Shown here: positions 24,474-33,967 of the stretch, piece after piece | Layout of the letters: each line of letters opens with the position of its first letter | How positions within the stretch are numbered: the stretch's first letter is position 1 | Source: Helicobacter sp. | Lineage (GTDB): Bacteria > Campylobacterota > Campylobacteria > Campylobacterales > Helicobacteraceae | Assembly: GCA_022766795.1 (NCBI GenBank) | Contig: JALEPE010000083.1 | Span: 1-52,419, forward strand | Direction: 5' to 3' | DNA: 52,419 bases | The notes under the pieces: generated by a model | The model's input: only the letters and a program-made list of their open reading frames with translations | Database searches by the model: none | What the model was told of the DNA's origin: nothing | Translations under genes and position numbers: made by a program

Positions 24474-25688
24474 TCACAAATATTCTAGCCTCTTTCTAGC
24501 AAGTTGGAATCTCTTTTGTAAATTGAGGATTCTAAAAGGCAGGGTGAGCAATCTACCCTTGCCTTTATTGTAGGCTTTGATTGCCTCTTTGCCTATTTCT
24601 ATGGAAAGGTTATAGTCGCCTCGCGGAATCTCTTGTAAAAATTGATGATTCAAACCCTTTTTCATTGCCCAATAGCTTAAAATAGGAAGCAAGAAATAAA
24701 GCCCAAAACGCGCAAATTTTAACAAAAGGAATCCCAAAGCTGCTTGAAAACTCTTTGCGCAACTTGCGGATTCTTTCAGTTGCATAAGCTCCTCTGCAAA
24801 AACAGGTGTCTTTTGCGCAATATCCCACCAATACTTGCCTAGAAACTCACCCTTAGTATCCACATAGATTTTATCGTCCCTCCAAGGTTTGTAGTCCAAA
24901 TAATAATGCAGAATCTTGGGATTCTCTAAAGCGCATTGAAGCTCTTTGCGCGTATAGGATACATTATATTTCTTGCCCTCATCACAAGCCTTAGAGTTGG
25001 CATAATGATAAACCAAGAGATTCCATTGCAAAGGTAGAATCTTGACTTTGTCTTGTAAGATAAAATTCAAAATGCTTTGATCGTGTTCCTTAAAATAATA
25101 AGAATCAAGGGATTGTGCAATTTGCGATTCTATGTTTTGCATTCTCCATTTTTCTAAATCAATTAAAAGCAGTCCAGAATTAAAATAAGATTGGGAGAGG
25201 TTGAGAATCGGACAAGTTGGGCATTTTGGCATTAATCTGCGATTTGCACTATAAAAGTCTAGCACCACACCACAAATTTCATCTCCTAAATCCATAGTGA
25301 AAATCTCTCGTAAATCCCCTAACACACACATATCTATGTCTAAATACAATACTTTTTGCGCAGTTTGTGGGAAAAATTTTTCAAAGAAAAGCCGATAATA
25401 CGCTACATAATTTCCATTGAGTGCGGGAAGCTGTTTTGCGCTAAACTTCGTATCCTTGCAAAGATGAATAAAAATCTCGCAAGGATAGATTGCGGAGAGT
25501 TTAAATTGAAGCCTAAGGAGTTTTTCTTGTGTGGTAGCGCAAAGAGAATCGCTTAAAACATAGAAGCAATAAGGCTTATCCTGCCCCCCCACTATTTTAT
25601 TTGTATTATGAATAATGCTTGTCATTAAACAAGCCGCAAAAGGCACATAGTTTTCGGTGGTGATTAAAAGAATCGGATAGTTTTGCAT
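24474..25688 (-). CDS. Glycosyltransferase family 8 (LPS/LOS-type galactosyl- or glucosyltransferase)
   Basis: The protein has 404 residues. GT8 hallmarks are the metal-binding DxD in LYLDIDMCVLGDL (Asp117/Asp119), FNSGLLLIDLEKWR (169-182) and EHDQSILNFIL (201-211), then QWN (221-223). Such enzymes move sugar from a UDP-sugar onto lipopolysaccharide cores. A hydrophobic stretch near residues 315-335 and a basic tail suggest membrane association. I chose the ATG at 25688; longer in-frame starts would run into purH, whose stop is ten bases upstream. It is the last gene of the purH block and lies next to the repeat cluster. The exact acceptor is unknown. Confidence 0.85.
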   Translation of the reverse strand: MQNYPILLITTENYVPFAACLMTSIIHNTNKIVGGQDKPYCFYVLSDSLCATTQEKLLRLQFKLSAIYPCEIFIHLCKDTKFSAKQLPALNGNYVAYYRLFFEKFFPQTAQKVLYLDIDMCVLGDLREIFTMDLGDEICGVVLDFYSANRRLMPKCPTCPILNLSQSYFNSGLLLIDLEKWRMQNIESQIAQSLDSYYFKEHDQSILNFILQDKVKILPLQWNLLVYHYANSKACDEGKKYNVSYTRKELQCALENPKILHYYLDYKPWRDDKIYVDTKGEFLGKYWWDIAQKTPVFAEELMQLKESASCAKSFQAALGFLLLKFARFGLYFLLPILSYWAMKKGLNHQFLQEIPRGDYNLSIEIGKEAIKAYNKGKGRLLTLPFRILNLQKRFQLARKRLEYL

Positions 25689-25698
25689 TCTTGTTACT

Positions 25699-27231
25699 TT
25701 AATGCAAGAAATGCCGCTTGCCCGTGAAATAAAGTGCGATTCCATTTGCGTTTGCGCATTCAATCACTTCTTCATCGCGAATGCTACCACCGGGTTCAAT
25801 CACCGCACTCACACCCACTTTATGCGCCTCCTCAATGGAATCCTTAAAAGGAAAAAACGCCTCACTTGCCAACACACAACCCCTTAAATCTAGCCCCATT
25901 TCTTGCGCCTTTTTGATTGCGGCTTTTGCCGCATCTACGCGACTTGTCATTCCCATACCCACCGCAACCATTGCGGAATCCTTGACATACACGACACAAT
26001 TAGACTTCACAAAACTCGCGACTTTATAGGCAATCTCTAAATCTTGCATTTGCGATGCACTCGCTTGTGTTTTGCTCACACATTTGGCATTTCTGACTTC
26101 ACCCTCTGCAATAGAATCGGAATCTTGCAAGACGAACCCGCCCTCAATGTGTTTGAAATCCTGCGCGTCTTTGGGGAATTGCAAATGCTCTCCACCGCAG
26201 ACAAAAAGTTTGATTTTTTTCTTTGTTTCAAAGAGTGCTAAGGCTTCTTGCGTGATTTGCGGGGCAACCAACACTTCAATGAAAATCTTGTTGATTTCTT
26301 GGGCTAGTTCTAAATCCACGATTCCATTGACTGCCACAACACCACCAAAAGCAGAGATAGAATCGCACTTTAATGCTTCAACATAAGATTCTACCAAAGT
26401 GCTTTTGAGTGCGAATCCGCAAGGGTTAGCGTGTTTGACGATACAGACACAAGGACGCTTACCAAAGCTAGAGGCGATTCTCACCGCGCTATTAATGTCT
26501 GTGAGGTTATTAAAGCTAATCTCGCCCTTAAGCGTTTGAAAAGTCTTGGAATAAAAATCCCCAAACTCATAATACGCGCCTTTTTGGTGTGGATTCTCTC
26601 CATAACGCGTGGGAGCGACAAGCTTTCCGTTGATAAAATGCGATTCTCCAAAGCCGCCATTGAATCGCTTGTTCATATAGTTTGCAATGGTGCAATCGTA
26701 ATGTGCGGTATGCTCGTAAGCCTTAATCATCATCTTTTGGCGGAATTCCAAGGTGTTTTGGTTGTTTTGAAGCCGCGTTAAGACTTCATTATAATCCGCA
26801 GGATTTGTGAGGATTAGCACGGATTCAAAGTTCTTTGCCGCAGCGCGCACCATTGAAGGTCCGCCAATATCAATATTTTCAATAATCTCACCAAAGTCGT
26901 CTGTGCGCTCTATAGTGGCTTTAAAGGGGTAGAGATTGACGCAGACTAGAGAAATATCGCGGATTCCAAACTCCTCTGCGATTCTTTTATCCTCTGTATT
27001 CCCACGCCGATAAAGAATCCCGCCGTGAATTTTGGGGTGTAAAGTCTTGACGCGTCCATCAAACATTTCTGGGCTTTGCGTGTATTGGCTCACATCTAAA
27101 GCCTCTATTCCGCTTTGTTGAAGGGTTTTTAGAGTTCCTCCTGTGGATAGAATTGTATATCCTAATGTAACCAAGCCCTCCGCAAACTCCACGATTCCGC
27201 TCTTATCACTCACACTTAAAAGTGCTGTCAT
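25699..27231 (-). CDS. purH: Bifunctional AICAR formyltransferase / IMP cyclohydrolase
   Basis: The product has 510 residues, the full family length. The N-terminal IMP cyclohydrolase (MGS-like) domain begins LLSVSDKSGIVEFAEGL and includes GGTLKTLQQSGI and the GGPSMVRAAAKN loop. The AICAR transformylase domain contains VKHANPCG and the end IEPGGSIRDEEVI. It catalyses the last two steps of de novo IMP synthesis. Together with purL in this window it shows the organism makes purines itself, which as I recall H. pylori cannot. It starts 11 bases after the LptF/G-family gene. Confidence 0.96.
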   Translation of the reverse strand: MTALLSVSDKSGIVEFAEGLVTLGYTILSTGGTLKTLQQSGIEALDVSQYTQSPEMFDGRVKTLHPKIHGGILYRRGNTEDKRIAEEFGIRDISLVCVNLYPFKATIERTDDFGEIIENIDIGGPSMVRAAAKNFESVLILTNPADYNEVLTRLQNNQNTLEFRQKMMIKAYEHTAHYDCTIANYMNKRFNGGFGESHFINGKLVAPTRYGENPHQKGAYYEFGDFYSKTFQTLKGEISFNNLTDINSAVRIASSFGKRPCVCIVKHANPCGFALKSTLVESYVEALKCDSISAFGGVVAVNGIVDLELAQEINKIFIEVLVAPQITQEALALFETKKKIKLFVCGGEHLQFPKDAQDFKHIEGGFVLQDSDSIAEGEVRNAKCVSKTQASASQMQDLEIAYKVASFVKSNCVVYVKDSAMVAVGMGMTSRVDAAKAAIKKAQEMGLDLRGCVLASEAFFPFKDSIEEAHKVGVSAVIEPGGSIRDEEVIECANANGIALYFTGKRHFLH

Positions 27232-27242
27232 AGTAACTCCTT

Positions 27243-28322
27243 TTATGATTTTAAGATTTTATAAAAGCAAAAACTGCTTACTAAAAATAATGCAAATATT
27301 GGCATTAAAACACTAACTTCTGGCTGTAAAAACCCGCTTACTGAAAGTTTGGAGAAGCTAAAAAATATGCCCCAAATCACTAAAACTCCCAATATCATTC
27401 CTAAAGACATTAAGCCTAAATTTGCATAGCGATTAGAATTTGGAATAAACACCGCAAGGCACACCATAATTAAAGGTGCAAATAATGGAAAGAAAATCAA
27501 GTTATAAATTGCACCGCGCACCCTTTGTGTGTTTGCGCCTTGTTCTTTTAAAAGCGTAAATGCCTCATACGCATCTACAATAGACACATTACCTTTTTCT
27601 TCGTAAATATTTTCTAGGATTTTAGGACGGAATCCGTGCAGGGTTGTATAAGTTGTTTCTTTTTGGACAATGAGCGGATTTTTTCCAATCTCAAGTTTTT
27701 TTTCTAATACTGTAATGGTTACATTCTCTAGCTCCCATTCTTCATTAGTGCTATTAAATTTAGCTTTTTGGGATTCCACAATACGTGATAGAGTGTTGCT
27801 TTCTTTATCAAATTCATAGACAACAACCTTCTCCGCACTTCTTAGTAGGGGATAGATTTTTTGAAAATAAATATAATTGTTGTTGTATTTAATAAATAAA
27901 TCACTCTTAAAATTTCCCACAAAACCTTGATCAATAATCAAATCTACGCGCTCTTTCGCATACGCAAAGGGAGTCGCGTTTAAAAGAATAAAAATGCAAG
28001 TAACCAACAAGCTAAGTGAGAAAAGTGGCAATAGGATTCTAAATTTTGCGTAACCAATAGCCAAAAATGCTGTAAATTGTGAGCTTTTAAGCAGTACAAC
28101 AATCAATGCAATCTGCGCTAAAACCAAAGAAAGCGGTAAAATAAACTGGCACGCATACATAAAGTCATATACAAGCAATAAAATAAATAAGTTTGCAGAA
28201 CTGGGTAAATTATCTAAAAACTTCACTAAATCAATTGCAACAAAAAAACACTCCAAAGATACAAAGAGAATGCAAAAATATTTTAAATACAATAAGCCAA
28301 TATAACGCGTAAATAAACTCAT
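27243..28322 (-). CDS. LptF/LptG family permease (LPS export)
   Basis: The protein (359 residues) has the YjgP/YjgQ architecture: three N-terminal helices, a periplasmic beta domain of ~160 residues (about 110-275) and three C-terminal helices. Two such proteins with LptB form the ABC transporter that extracts lipopolysaccharide from the inner membrane. Whether it corresponds to LptF or LptG cannot be settled by eye. It overlaps pth by four bases. The order tal-rplY-pth-this gene agrees with HP1495-HP1498 as I recall. Confidence 0.87.
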   Translation of the reverse strand: MSLFTRYIGLLYLKYFCILFVSLECFFVAIDLVKFLDNLPSSANLFILLLVYDFMYACQFILPLSLVLAQIALIVVLLKSSQFTAFLAIGYAKFRILLPLFSLSLLVTCIFILLNATPFAYAKERVDLIIDQGFVGNFKSDLFIKYNNNYIYFQKIYPLLRSAEKVVVYEFDKESNTLSRIVESQKAKFNSTNEEWELENVTITVLEKKLEIGKNPLIVQKETTYTTLHGFRPKILENIYEEKGNVSIVDAYEAFTLLKEQGANTQRVRGAIYNLIFFPLFAPLIMVCLAVFIPNSNRYANLGLMSLGMILGVLVIWGIFFSFSKLSVSGFLQPEVSVLMPIFALFLVSSFCFYKILKS

Positions 28323-28921
28323 AGTGTAGCTTTAGAGAGATTTTGTGATTCAGTATTTGGCGGGCTAAGCGTGTATTTGCTTGCAATGCAACCCGATAAA
28401 TCTTTTGGGGATTGCAGCTTCTGTATTTCTAAAGCTGCCTTAGCACAATGCGCAATCAATGTTTGGTTTTGTTTTTCCTCCAAAACACTAAAGTCTTGCA
28501 AAACCCAATTTATCACTTGCGCTTTAATAGCGGGTTTTCCGATTCCATAGCGGATTCTATAATACGCATTGCCGCACAAAGAATCAATGGATTTTAAGCC
28601 ATTGTGTCCGCCATTCCCTCCACCAAATTTAAATTTCACCGCTCCAAAAGGCAAATCTAGCTCATCGTGAATCACTAAAAAATCTGTGATTTTATAAAAA
28701 TTCAGCACACTTTGCACAGATTCTCCCGATAAATTCATAAAAGTAGAGGGTTTTAAAAGTAGAAGCGTGGAGCTTTTATAAAGCTCCCCTTGGAAGTTTT
28801 TGCTACTTTGCTTTATAGCACCTAGCGTTTGGATTAAGGAATCCACAACCTTAAATCCGATATTGTGGCGGTTGTTTTGGTATTCTTTTCCCGGATTCCC
28901 TAAGCCTACAATCAGAAACAT
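28319..28921 (-). CDS. pth: Peptidyl-tRNA hydrolase
   Basis: The protein (200 residues) begins LIVGLGNPGKEYQNNRHNIGF with the catalytic His19, and has PSTFMNLSGESV and HDELDLPFGAVKFKFGGG, all Pth signatures. It frees tRNA from prematurely released peptidyl-tRNA in the cytoplasm. It lies one base after the rplY stop and overlaps the permease gene. The rplY-pth pair is a common conserved arrangement. Confidence 0.95.
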   Translation of the reverse strand: MFLIVGLGNPGKEYQNNRHNIGFKVVDSLIQTLGAIKQSSKNFQGELYKSSTLLLLKPSTFMNLSGESVQSVLNFYKITDFLVIHDELDLPFGAVKFKFGGGNGGHNGLKSIDSLCGNAYYRIRYGIGKPAIKAQVINWVLQDFSVLEEKQNQTLIAHCAKAALEIQKLQSPKDLSGCIASKYTLSPPNTESQNLSKATL

Positions 28922-28922
28922 T

Positions 28923-29459
28923 TTAGCGAGATTTAATCACACCAACGATTGCAACATCATCACGCTCTACGATTTTTACTCCATCAAATGCTGGTAAATC
29001 CCGCACAAGCACAACATCACCTACATCTAAATCACTCACATTGATTTCATAGTCTTTGGGTAAATTTTCTGGTGCAGATTTTACTTTAATACGTTTTTTA
29101 GACATCATCAAAACACCTTTGTTTTTAAGCCCCTTTGGTGTCCCAATCGTGTGCACTTTTACAGAATATTTTGCCACCACTCCTTGTTGTGCTAACATCA
29201 AATCTACATGGATAATTTCACTCGTAACAGGATCTTTTTGGTATTCTTGAATCACCACAGGATATTTTTGTGCGCCAACTTCTACTTCAAAGATTAAATC
29301 TGTTTTTTTCTTAACTTCTCTAATGAAGTCGTTGCGTTTAAACGCGCAATGGATATTCTCTTTGCCTTTTCCATAGATATTGGCAATTAGATAACCATTT
29401 TTTCTTAAAGTCTTTGCATCAGACTTAGAAATACTCTCTCTAATTATTCCACTTAACAT
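28923..29459 (-). CDS. rplY: 50S ribosomal protein L25 (CTC/TL5 type)
   Basis: The protein has 178 residues: an N-terminal L25 domain of ~95 residues that binds 5S rRNA, plus the longer C-terminal TL5/CTC beta domain (KVKSAPENLPKDYEINVSDL). It begins MLSGIIRESISKSDAKTLRK, normal for the family. A strong extended -10 promoter lies just upstream, so transcription of the rplY-pth-permease-purH-GT8 block can begin here. AAGGAT is the ribosome site. Confidence 0.94.
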   Translation of the reverse strand: MLSGIIRESISKSDAKTLRKNGYLIANIYGKGKENIHCAFKRNDFIREVKKKTDLIFEVEVGAQKYPVVIQEYQKDPVTSEIIHVDLMLAQQGVVAKYSVKVHTIGTPKGLKNKGVLMMSKKRIKVKSAPENLPKDYEINVSDLDVGDVVLVRDLPAFDGVKIVERDDVAIVGVIKSR

Positions 29460-29492
29460 AAGCCATCCTTAAAAATTAAAATAAAACTCGCT

Positions 29493-29498
29493 ATTATA
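29493..29498 (-). promoter_or_regulatory. Extended -10 promoter (TGC-TATAAT) of rplY block
   Basis: On the minus strand TGC precedes a perfect TATAAT 34 bases before the rplY start. No -35 box is seen. Confidence 0.65.
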
Positions 29499-29529
29499 GC
29501 ACTTTTTGCAAAAAATATGTTTAATCTTT

Positions 29530-30540
29530 CTATAAACTTTCTAAAATTTTGGAAAATGCGACTTTAAAATCCTCCAACCCTTGCTCTAAAAGCTCCTTGC
29601 TAACCGCATTTAAATCTACCCCCGCTTCCTTAACACTTGCAAAAAACTCCTCTAGCTCCTCTAGGCTTGGCAAATAAGCTTCCTCTATGTTTTCTAGTTC
29701 CACAAACGCATTTAAAGCCGTGAGCGGTGCCGTATTGATTGCATATGGGTGGTAGAGTTCTTTAATATAATAGGCGGGTTCTAATTCATTGCCCTTGACA
29801 CCTGTGCTTGCAAATAAAGTGCGCACCGCAGGCAATGTGTAGGAGTTTAAAATTTGGTAAAGATATTGCGCATTTTTGATTCCTAACGTTGCTGTTGGGA
29901 TTCCGTGTTCTTTCAAGATAGAATCGCATTTGCGGTCAAAACGCGAAACAAACACGCTTACAACCGCGCGTGGATAGTCTTTTGCTTCCTTTTTGCTAAT
30001 TTGCTTAAATTTTTCATAACCCTTTTTAAATGCCTCCATACAGCCCACCACTTGATCTTTGCTAAATACCAAGGTCGCATTCACAGAGATTCCGCGTGCT
30101 ATTAGCTCCTCCATTGCGCTAAAGCCTGCCTTTGTAGCTGGAATCTTAATCATCACATTAGGGTAACCAATATCATTAAATAAACGCGAGCCTTCTTCAA
30201 TCGTTGCTTTTGCGTCCTCACACAAATTAGGATCTACTTCAATGCTAATATAACCATCGTTGGTATTATTTTCATAAAGAGGCAGTAGAATCTCTGCGGC
30301 GCGTTGAATATCCATTTTAACTAAGGCTTCATAAATCGCCTTCTTGTTATCATCTAGAGATTTTTTTAAGGACTCCTTTTGTTCCAAATAGCTCTCATTC
30401 ATTAGGGCTTGTTGAAAAATAGACGGGTTGCTTGTCGCACCATTTACCGCCCCATCTTGAATCATTTTAACGAAACCATTTTCTAAAAAATTGCGCTCAA
30501 TAAAGTCGCACCAAAGCGAAAATGAAATATTTTCTTGCAT
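29530..30540 (-). CDS. tal: Transaldolase
   Basis: The protein (336 residues) has the transaldolase beta/alpha barrel. GAVNGATSNPSIFQQAL lies near the start, and the Schiff-base lysine is in NVMIKIPATKAG (~residue 132). GISVNATLVFS follows. It interconverts sedoheptulose-7-P and glyceraldehyde-3-P with erythrose-4-P and fructose-6-P in the non-oxidative pentose phosphate pathway. It sits nine bases after serB, probably in one transcript with it, and upstream of rplY with its separate promoter. Confidence 0.94.
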   Translation of the reverse strand: MQENISFSLWCDFIERNFLENGFVKMIQDGAVNGATSNPSIFQQALMNESYLEQKESLKKSLDDNKKAIYEALVKMDIQRAAEILLPLYENNTNDGYISIEVDPNLCEDAKATIEEGSRLFNDIGYPNVMIKIPATKAGFSAMEELIARGISVNATLVFSKDQVVGCMEAFKKGYEKFKQISKKEAKDYPRAVVSVFVSRFDRKCDSILKEHGIPTATLGIKNAQYLYQILNSYTLPAVRTLFASTGVKGNELEPAYYIKELYHPYAINTAPLTALNAFVELENIEEAYLPSLEELEEFFASVKEAGVDLNAVSKELLEQGLEDFKVAFSKILESL

Positions 30541-30549
30541 ATCCTCTCC

Positions 30550-31173
30550 TTAGTCAAGATACTTTTCTACTAACATTAAATTTTTTTCATCAATGACGAT
30601 ATTTGCAGCCTCTCTTAAAATAGGTTTTGCGCAAAATGCAATCTTTTTGTCTGCATAGGGGAACATAGAAATATCATTAGCGCCATCACCAATAACAATC
30701 GTATCCTTTGGGGAAACCTTAAGAAGCATTTGCAATTTTACAAGCATTCTGCCTTTAGAGTAACCAAACATCATCTCGCCGCCCACTTCACCCGTTAAGA
30801 TTCCGTCTGTATGGTGCAGAGTATTGCTAAAATTTGTATCATAGCCTAGAATCTTTTTCCCAGCTTCTACGCCCTCATCAAACCCGCCACTAAAGACAAC
30901 CACTCTATAACCCCTTGCTTTCAAAGTGGTAATCAACTCTTTTGCGCCCGGATTATAGCTAAGATTCTCGCATACAGCATATACTTTAGAAAGAGGCATT
31001 CCTTTTAGTGTGGCAACGCGGAGTTTTAAACTCTGATGAAAATTCATTCCTCCCCCCATTGCTTCTTTTGTGATTGCGCATACAGCATCAAAACTGCCAT
31101 TTGCCTTTGCTAGTAGGTCAATAGTCTCTCCGTCCATTAAAGTGGAATCAAAATCAAACACTGCAAGTTTCAA
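30550..31173 (-). CDS. serB: Phosphoserine phosphatase
   Basis: This HAD-superfamily protein (207 residues) has motif I FDFDSTLMDGE (Asp7 nucleophile, Asp9), motif II VVFSGGFDEGV and motif III GDGANDISMF. It performs the last step of serine synthesis. It lacks the ACT domain of longer SerB proteins. The start is TTG at 31173, with AAGGAT at good spacing and a TATAAT box ~32 bases upstream. Confidence 0.92.
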   Translation of the reverse strand: MKLAVFDFDSTLMDGETIDLLAKANGSFDAVCAITKEAMGGGMNFHQSLKLRVATLKGMPLSKVYAVCENLSYNPGAKELITTLKARGYRVVVFSGGFDEGVEAGKKILGYDTNFSNTLHHTDGILTGEVGGEMMFGYSKGRMLVKLQMLLKVSPKDTIVIGDGANDISMFPYADKKIAFCAKPILREAANIVIDEKNLMLVEKYLD

Positions 31174-31204
31174 GAAAATCCTTATAGTAAAGAAAAAGTG
31201 GTGT

Positions 31205-31210
31205 ATTATA
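31205..31210 (-). promoter_or_regulatory. -10 box (TATAAT) of serB-tal
   Basis: On the minus strand TG directly abuts TATAAT, 32 bases before the TTG start of serB. Confidence 0.55.
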
Positions 31211-31255
31211 CAATGCTAATTTGAAATACTTTTTAATAAAGAAGTTGAAATTATT

Positions 31256-31280
31256 TTTTAAGCTTTTTTAAAGCTTAAAA
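31256..31280. other. A/T-rich 11-bp hairpin between ppsA and serB
   Basis: TTTTAAGCTTT and AAAGCTTAAAA are perfect inverted repeats around TTT. It lies in the 217-base gap after ppsA and upstream of serB. The A/T-rich stem and missing GC core make it a poor classical terminator, but termination of ppsA is the simplest role. Confidence 0.45.
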
Positions 31281-31390
31281 CAACATTCAACAACACTTTC
31301 ACGCTTCATATAAAGATATTGGGAAAAATTCTAGTAAATAAATTTATTGAATAGAATGTCAATAGTGGGAGTGCAGGGAAAAATCCCCGA

Positions 31391-33814
31391 CTAAGAGATT
31401 CCAAGTTTTTTTTCTAACTTTACAACCCTATCCCAAGTTTCAATAATGGAATCTGGATTTAATGAAATGGATTTGATTCCATTTTCTACTAAAAATTCTG
31501 CAATTTCTGGATAATCACTTGGGGCTTGTCCGCAGATTCCACAATATTTATTGTGTTTTTTGCACGCTTCAATCGCCATTTTAAACATTTTAAGCAGTGC
31601 AGGATTGCGCTCATCAAAAACGTGGCTAACAAGCTCTCCATCTCTATCTACACCTAAAGTCAGCTGTGTTAAGTCATTAGAACCAATGGAGAATCCATCA
31701 AAGAGTTGTAAAAATTCATCAGCTAAAATGACATTCACAGGCAATTCACACATTACATAAATTTCTAAGCCATTTTCGCCTTGCACCAATCCATTTTTAC
31801 GCATAATATCTAACACTCTGCGTCCCTCTTCAGGTGTTCTTAAGAATGGAATCATAATTTTCATATTAGAAAATCCCATTTCATTTCTAGCCATAGCGAG
31901 TGCCTCACATTCCCACTCAAAGGCTTGGCGGTATTGCTCGGAATAGTAACGACTTGCTCCACGATAACCAATCATTGGATTCTCTTCGTGTGGCTCGTAA
32001 TCCTTGCCACCTACCATTCGGCAATATTCATTGGATTTAAAATCGCTTGTGCGCACAATTACTGGCTTAGGGTAGAATGCAGAGGCAATCATTCCCACGC
32101 CCTCTGCGATTTTTTTAATAAAAAAGTCTTTGGGATTTGCATATCCAGACATAATCTCTTTCACGCCCTCTACGCCATCAAATTCCTTATTGCCATTGTG
32201 TAAATCAATGAGTGCTAAAGGGTGTGCCTTAATGTAATTATTGATGATAAATTCCATTCTAGCAAGCCCCACGCCATTGTTTGGAATCATAGAGAATGCA
32301 AAGGCTTTCTCGGGATTCCCGATATTCATATAGATTTTAGTTTTTGGCTGCTCTAGGCTCGCTAAATCAATTTGTTCAATCTCAAAAGAGTGGATTCCAG
32401 CATAAACAAAACCATCTTCACCCTCCGCACAAGAAACGGTAACCTCCATTCCTGTTTCTAGCTTCTCTGTTGCACCCACTGCGCCGACAATCGCAGGCAC
32501 ACCAATTTCGCGTGCAACAATCGCAGCGTGGCAAGTGCGCCCACCCCGATTCGTAATCACAGCCGCCGCCTTTTTCATCGCGGGTTCCCAATCGGGGTCT
32601 GTGTTATCCGTAACAAGAATTTCCCCTCTTTTTAGTTCTCCCATATTGGCGATATTATCAATCACGCGGATTTTTCCTGTGCCGATTTTTCCACCCACTG
32701 CCTTTCCGGTAAGTAAAATTTCTTTTTCCTCTTTTTCTTTAAAGAAATATTTTTCAAGTGTGTTGCTTTGTTTTTTCATCTTTTGGCTCTGCACGGTTTC
32801 AGGACGCGCTTGGACGATGAAAAGTTCTCCACTATTGCCATCTTTTGCCCATTCCATATCCATTGGGCGATATTCCCCTGCTTCTTTGGAATAATGTTTT
32901 TCAATTAAAATTGCATAACGCGCTAGCGTTAGAACTTCATCATCACTTAGTGAAAAGCTTTTAAGCTCCTCTTCGGTTGTTTCAATGTTTTTTGTTGGGT
33001 GTTTTGCGCCCGGAGCCGCATACACCATTTTAATATTTTTGAATCCTAACTGACGCTTCAAGATAGGACGTTTTCCCAACTCCAAAGAGGGTTTAAAGAC
33101 ATAAAATTCATCGGGATTTACCGTTCCGCCTACAACATTTTCTCCAAGCCCCCAGCTAGAAGTGATAAAAACCGCATCTTTAAAGCCGGTTTCTGTATCA
33201 ATACTAAACATTACACCAGAACTTCCTTTATCAGAGCGCACCATTTTTTGCACACCCACAGAAAGTGCTACTTTGAAGTGATCAAATCCTCTTGAAGCGC
33301 GATAACTTACCGCTCTATCAGTAAAGAGAGAAGCAAAGCAAGATTTCACATAGTGAATCAACTCGGTTTGCCCTTGCACACTCAAATAAGTATCTTGTTG
33401 CCCTGCAAAACTCGCATCGGGTAAATCCTCCGCCGTTGCAGAACTTCTAACGGCAACATCGGCTTCTTCCATTTTATATTCTGCGCTCAAGATTCTATAC
33501 GCCTCTAAAATCTCTTCACGCAAATCATTGGGCAAGGGAGTGCCAAAAATCATATCACGGATTTTTTTGGAGCGCACATTTAATACATCAACTTCTGTTA
33601 CATCAATCCCATCAAGTAATTCTTTAATTTTCTTAAGAATCCCTGCGCTATCTAGCAAATACCAATATGCCTCACTTGTGATTGCAAACCCATTGGGAAC
33701 TTTAATCCCCATTGGCACAAGCTCTTGAAACATCTCTCCAATACTTGCGTTCTTTCCCCCAACAATCGGGACATCTTTGTTGTTTAACTCTTTGAAAAAC
33801 TTGATGTATTTCAT
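31391..33814 (-). CDS. ppsA: Phosphoenolpyruvate synthase
   Basis: The protein (807 residues) has the PPDK/PEP-synthase order. The N-terminal ATP-binding domain has VGGKNASIGEM and VAVRSSATAEDLPDASFAGQ. The phosphohistidine domain contains GGRTCHAAIVARE with the swivelling His. The C-terminal PEP/pyruvate barrel has GIGSNDLTQLTLGVDRD and CGICGQAPSDYP. It converts pyruvate and ATP to PEP, AMP and Pi for gluconeogenesis, important for organisms living on amino and organic acids. It has its own promoter (TAGAAT at 33862-33867) and an AAGGAG ribosome site. Confidence 0.95.
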   Translation of the reverse strand: MKYIKFFKELNNKDVPIVGGKNASIGEMFQELVPMGIKVPNGFAITSEAYWYLLDSAGILKKIKELLDGIDVTEVDVLNVRSKKIRDMIFGTPLPNDLREEILEAYRILSAEYKMEEADVAVRSSATAEDLPDASFAGQQDTYLSVQGQTELIHYVKSCFASLFTDRAVSYRASRGFDHFKVALSVGVQKMVRSDKGSSGVMFSIDTETGFKDAVFITSSWGLGENVVGGTVNPDEFYVFKPSLELGKRPILKRQLGFKNIKMVYAAPGAKHPTKNIETTEEELKSFSLSDDEVLTLARYAILIEKHYSKEAGEYRPMDMEWAKDGNSGELFIVQARPETVQSQKMKKQSNTLEKYFFKEKEEKEILLTGKAVGGKIGTGKIRVIDNIANMGELKRGEILVTDNTDPDWEPAMKKAAAVITNRGGRTCHAAIVAREIGVPAIVGAVGATEKLETGMEVTVSCAEGEDGFVYAGIHSFEIEQIDLASLEQPKTKIYMNIGNPEKAFAFSMIPNNGVGLARMEFIINNYIKAHPLALIDLHNGNKEFDGVEGVKEIMSGYANPKDFFIKKIAEGVGMIASAFYPKPVIVRTSDFKSNEYCRMVGGKDYEPHEENPMIGYRGASRYYSEQYRQAFEWECEALAMARNEMGFSNMKIMIPFLRTPEEGRRVLDIMRKNGLVQGENGLEIYVMCELPVNVILADEFLQLFDGFSIGSNDLTQLTLGVDRDGELVSHVFDERNPALLKMFKMAIEACKKHNKYCGICGQAPSDYPEIAEFLVENGIKSISLNPDSIIETWDRVVKLEKKLGIS

Positions 33815-33861
33815 CTTAAATTTCTCCTTGAAATAATTGTTTTATAAAATAAAACGCACAT

Positions 33862-33867
33862 ATTCTA
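33862..33867 (-). promoter_or_regulatory. -10 box (TAGAAT) of ppsA
   Basis: On the minus strand TAGAAT lies 48 bases before the ppsA start, in the divergent gap shared with purL. Confidence 0.4.
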
Positions 33868-33900
33868 CTTAATTTAACTTTATTGCAATCTTAGTTTATC

Positions 33901-33906
33901 TATACT
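33901..33906 (+). promoter_or_regulatory. Possible -10 box (TATACT) of purL
   Basis: TATACT lies 62 bases before the purL ATG in the 153-base divergent gap. No PurR-like operator was recognised. Confidence 0.35.
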
Positions 33907-33967
33907 TTATGCGTCATTTGATAAACTTTCATTGATTTTGTAAATTTTACACACTAAGGTAAGAAAA

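Noticed and set aside
24232..24477. 81-codon minus-strand open frame after the GT8 gene
   Set aside because: It consists of repeat sequence in translation, lacks a good ribosome site and has an unnatural composition.
31174..31390. tRNA or small RNA in the gap between ppsA and serB
   Set aside because: No cloverleaf or TTCRANNC T-loop was found; only an A/T-rich palindrome is present.
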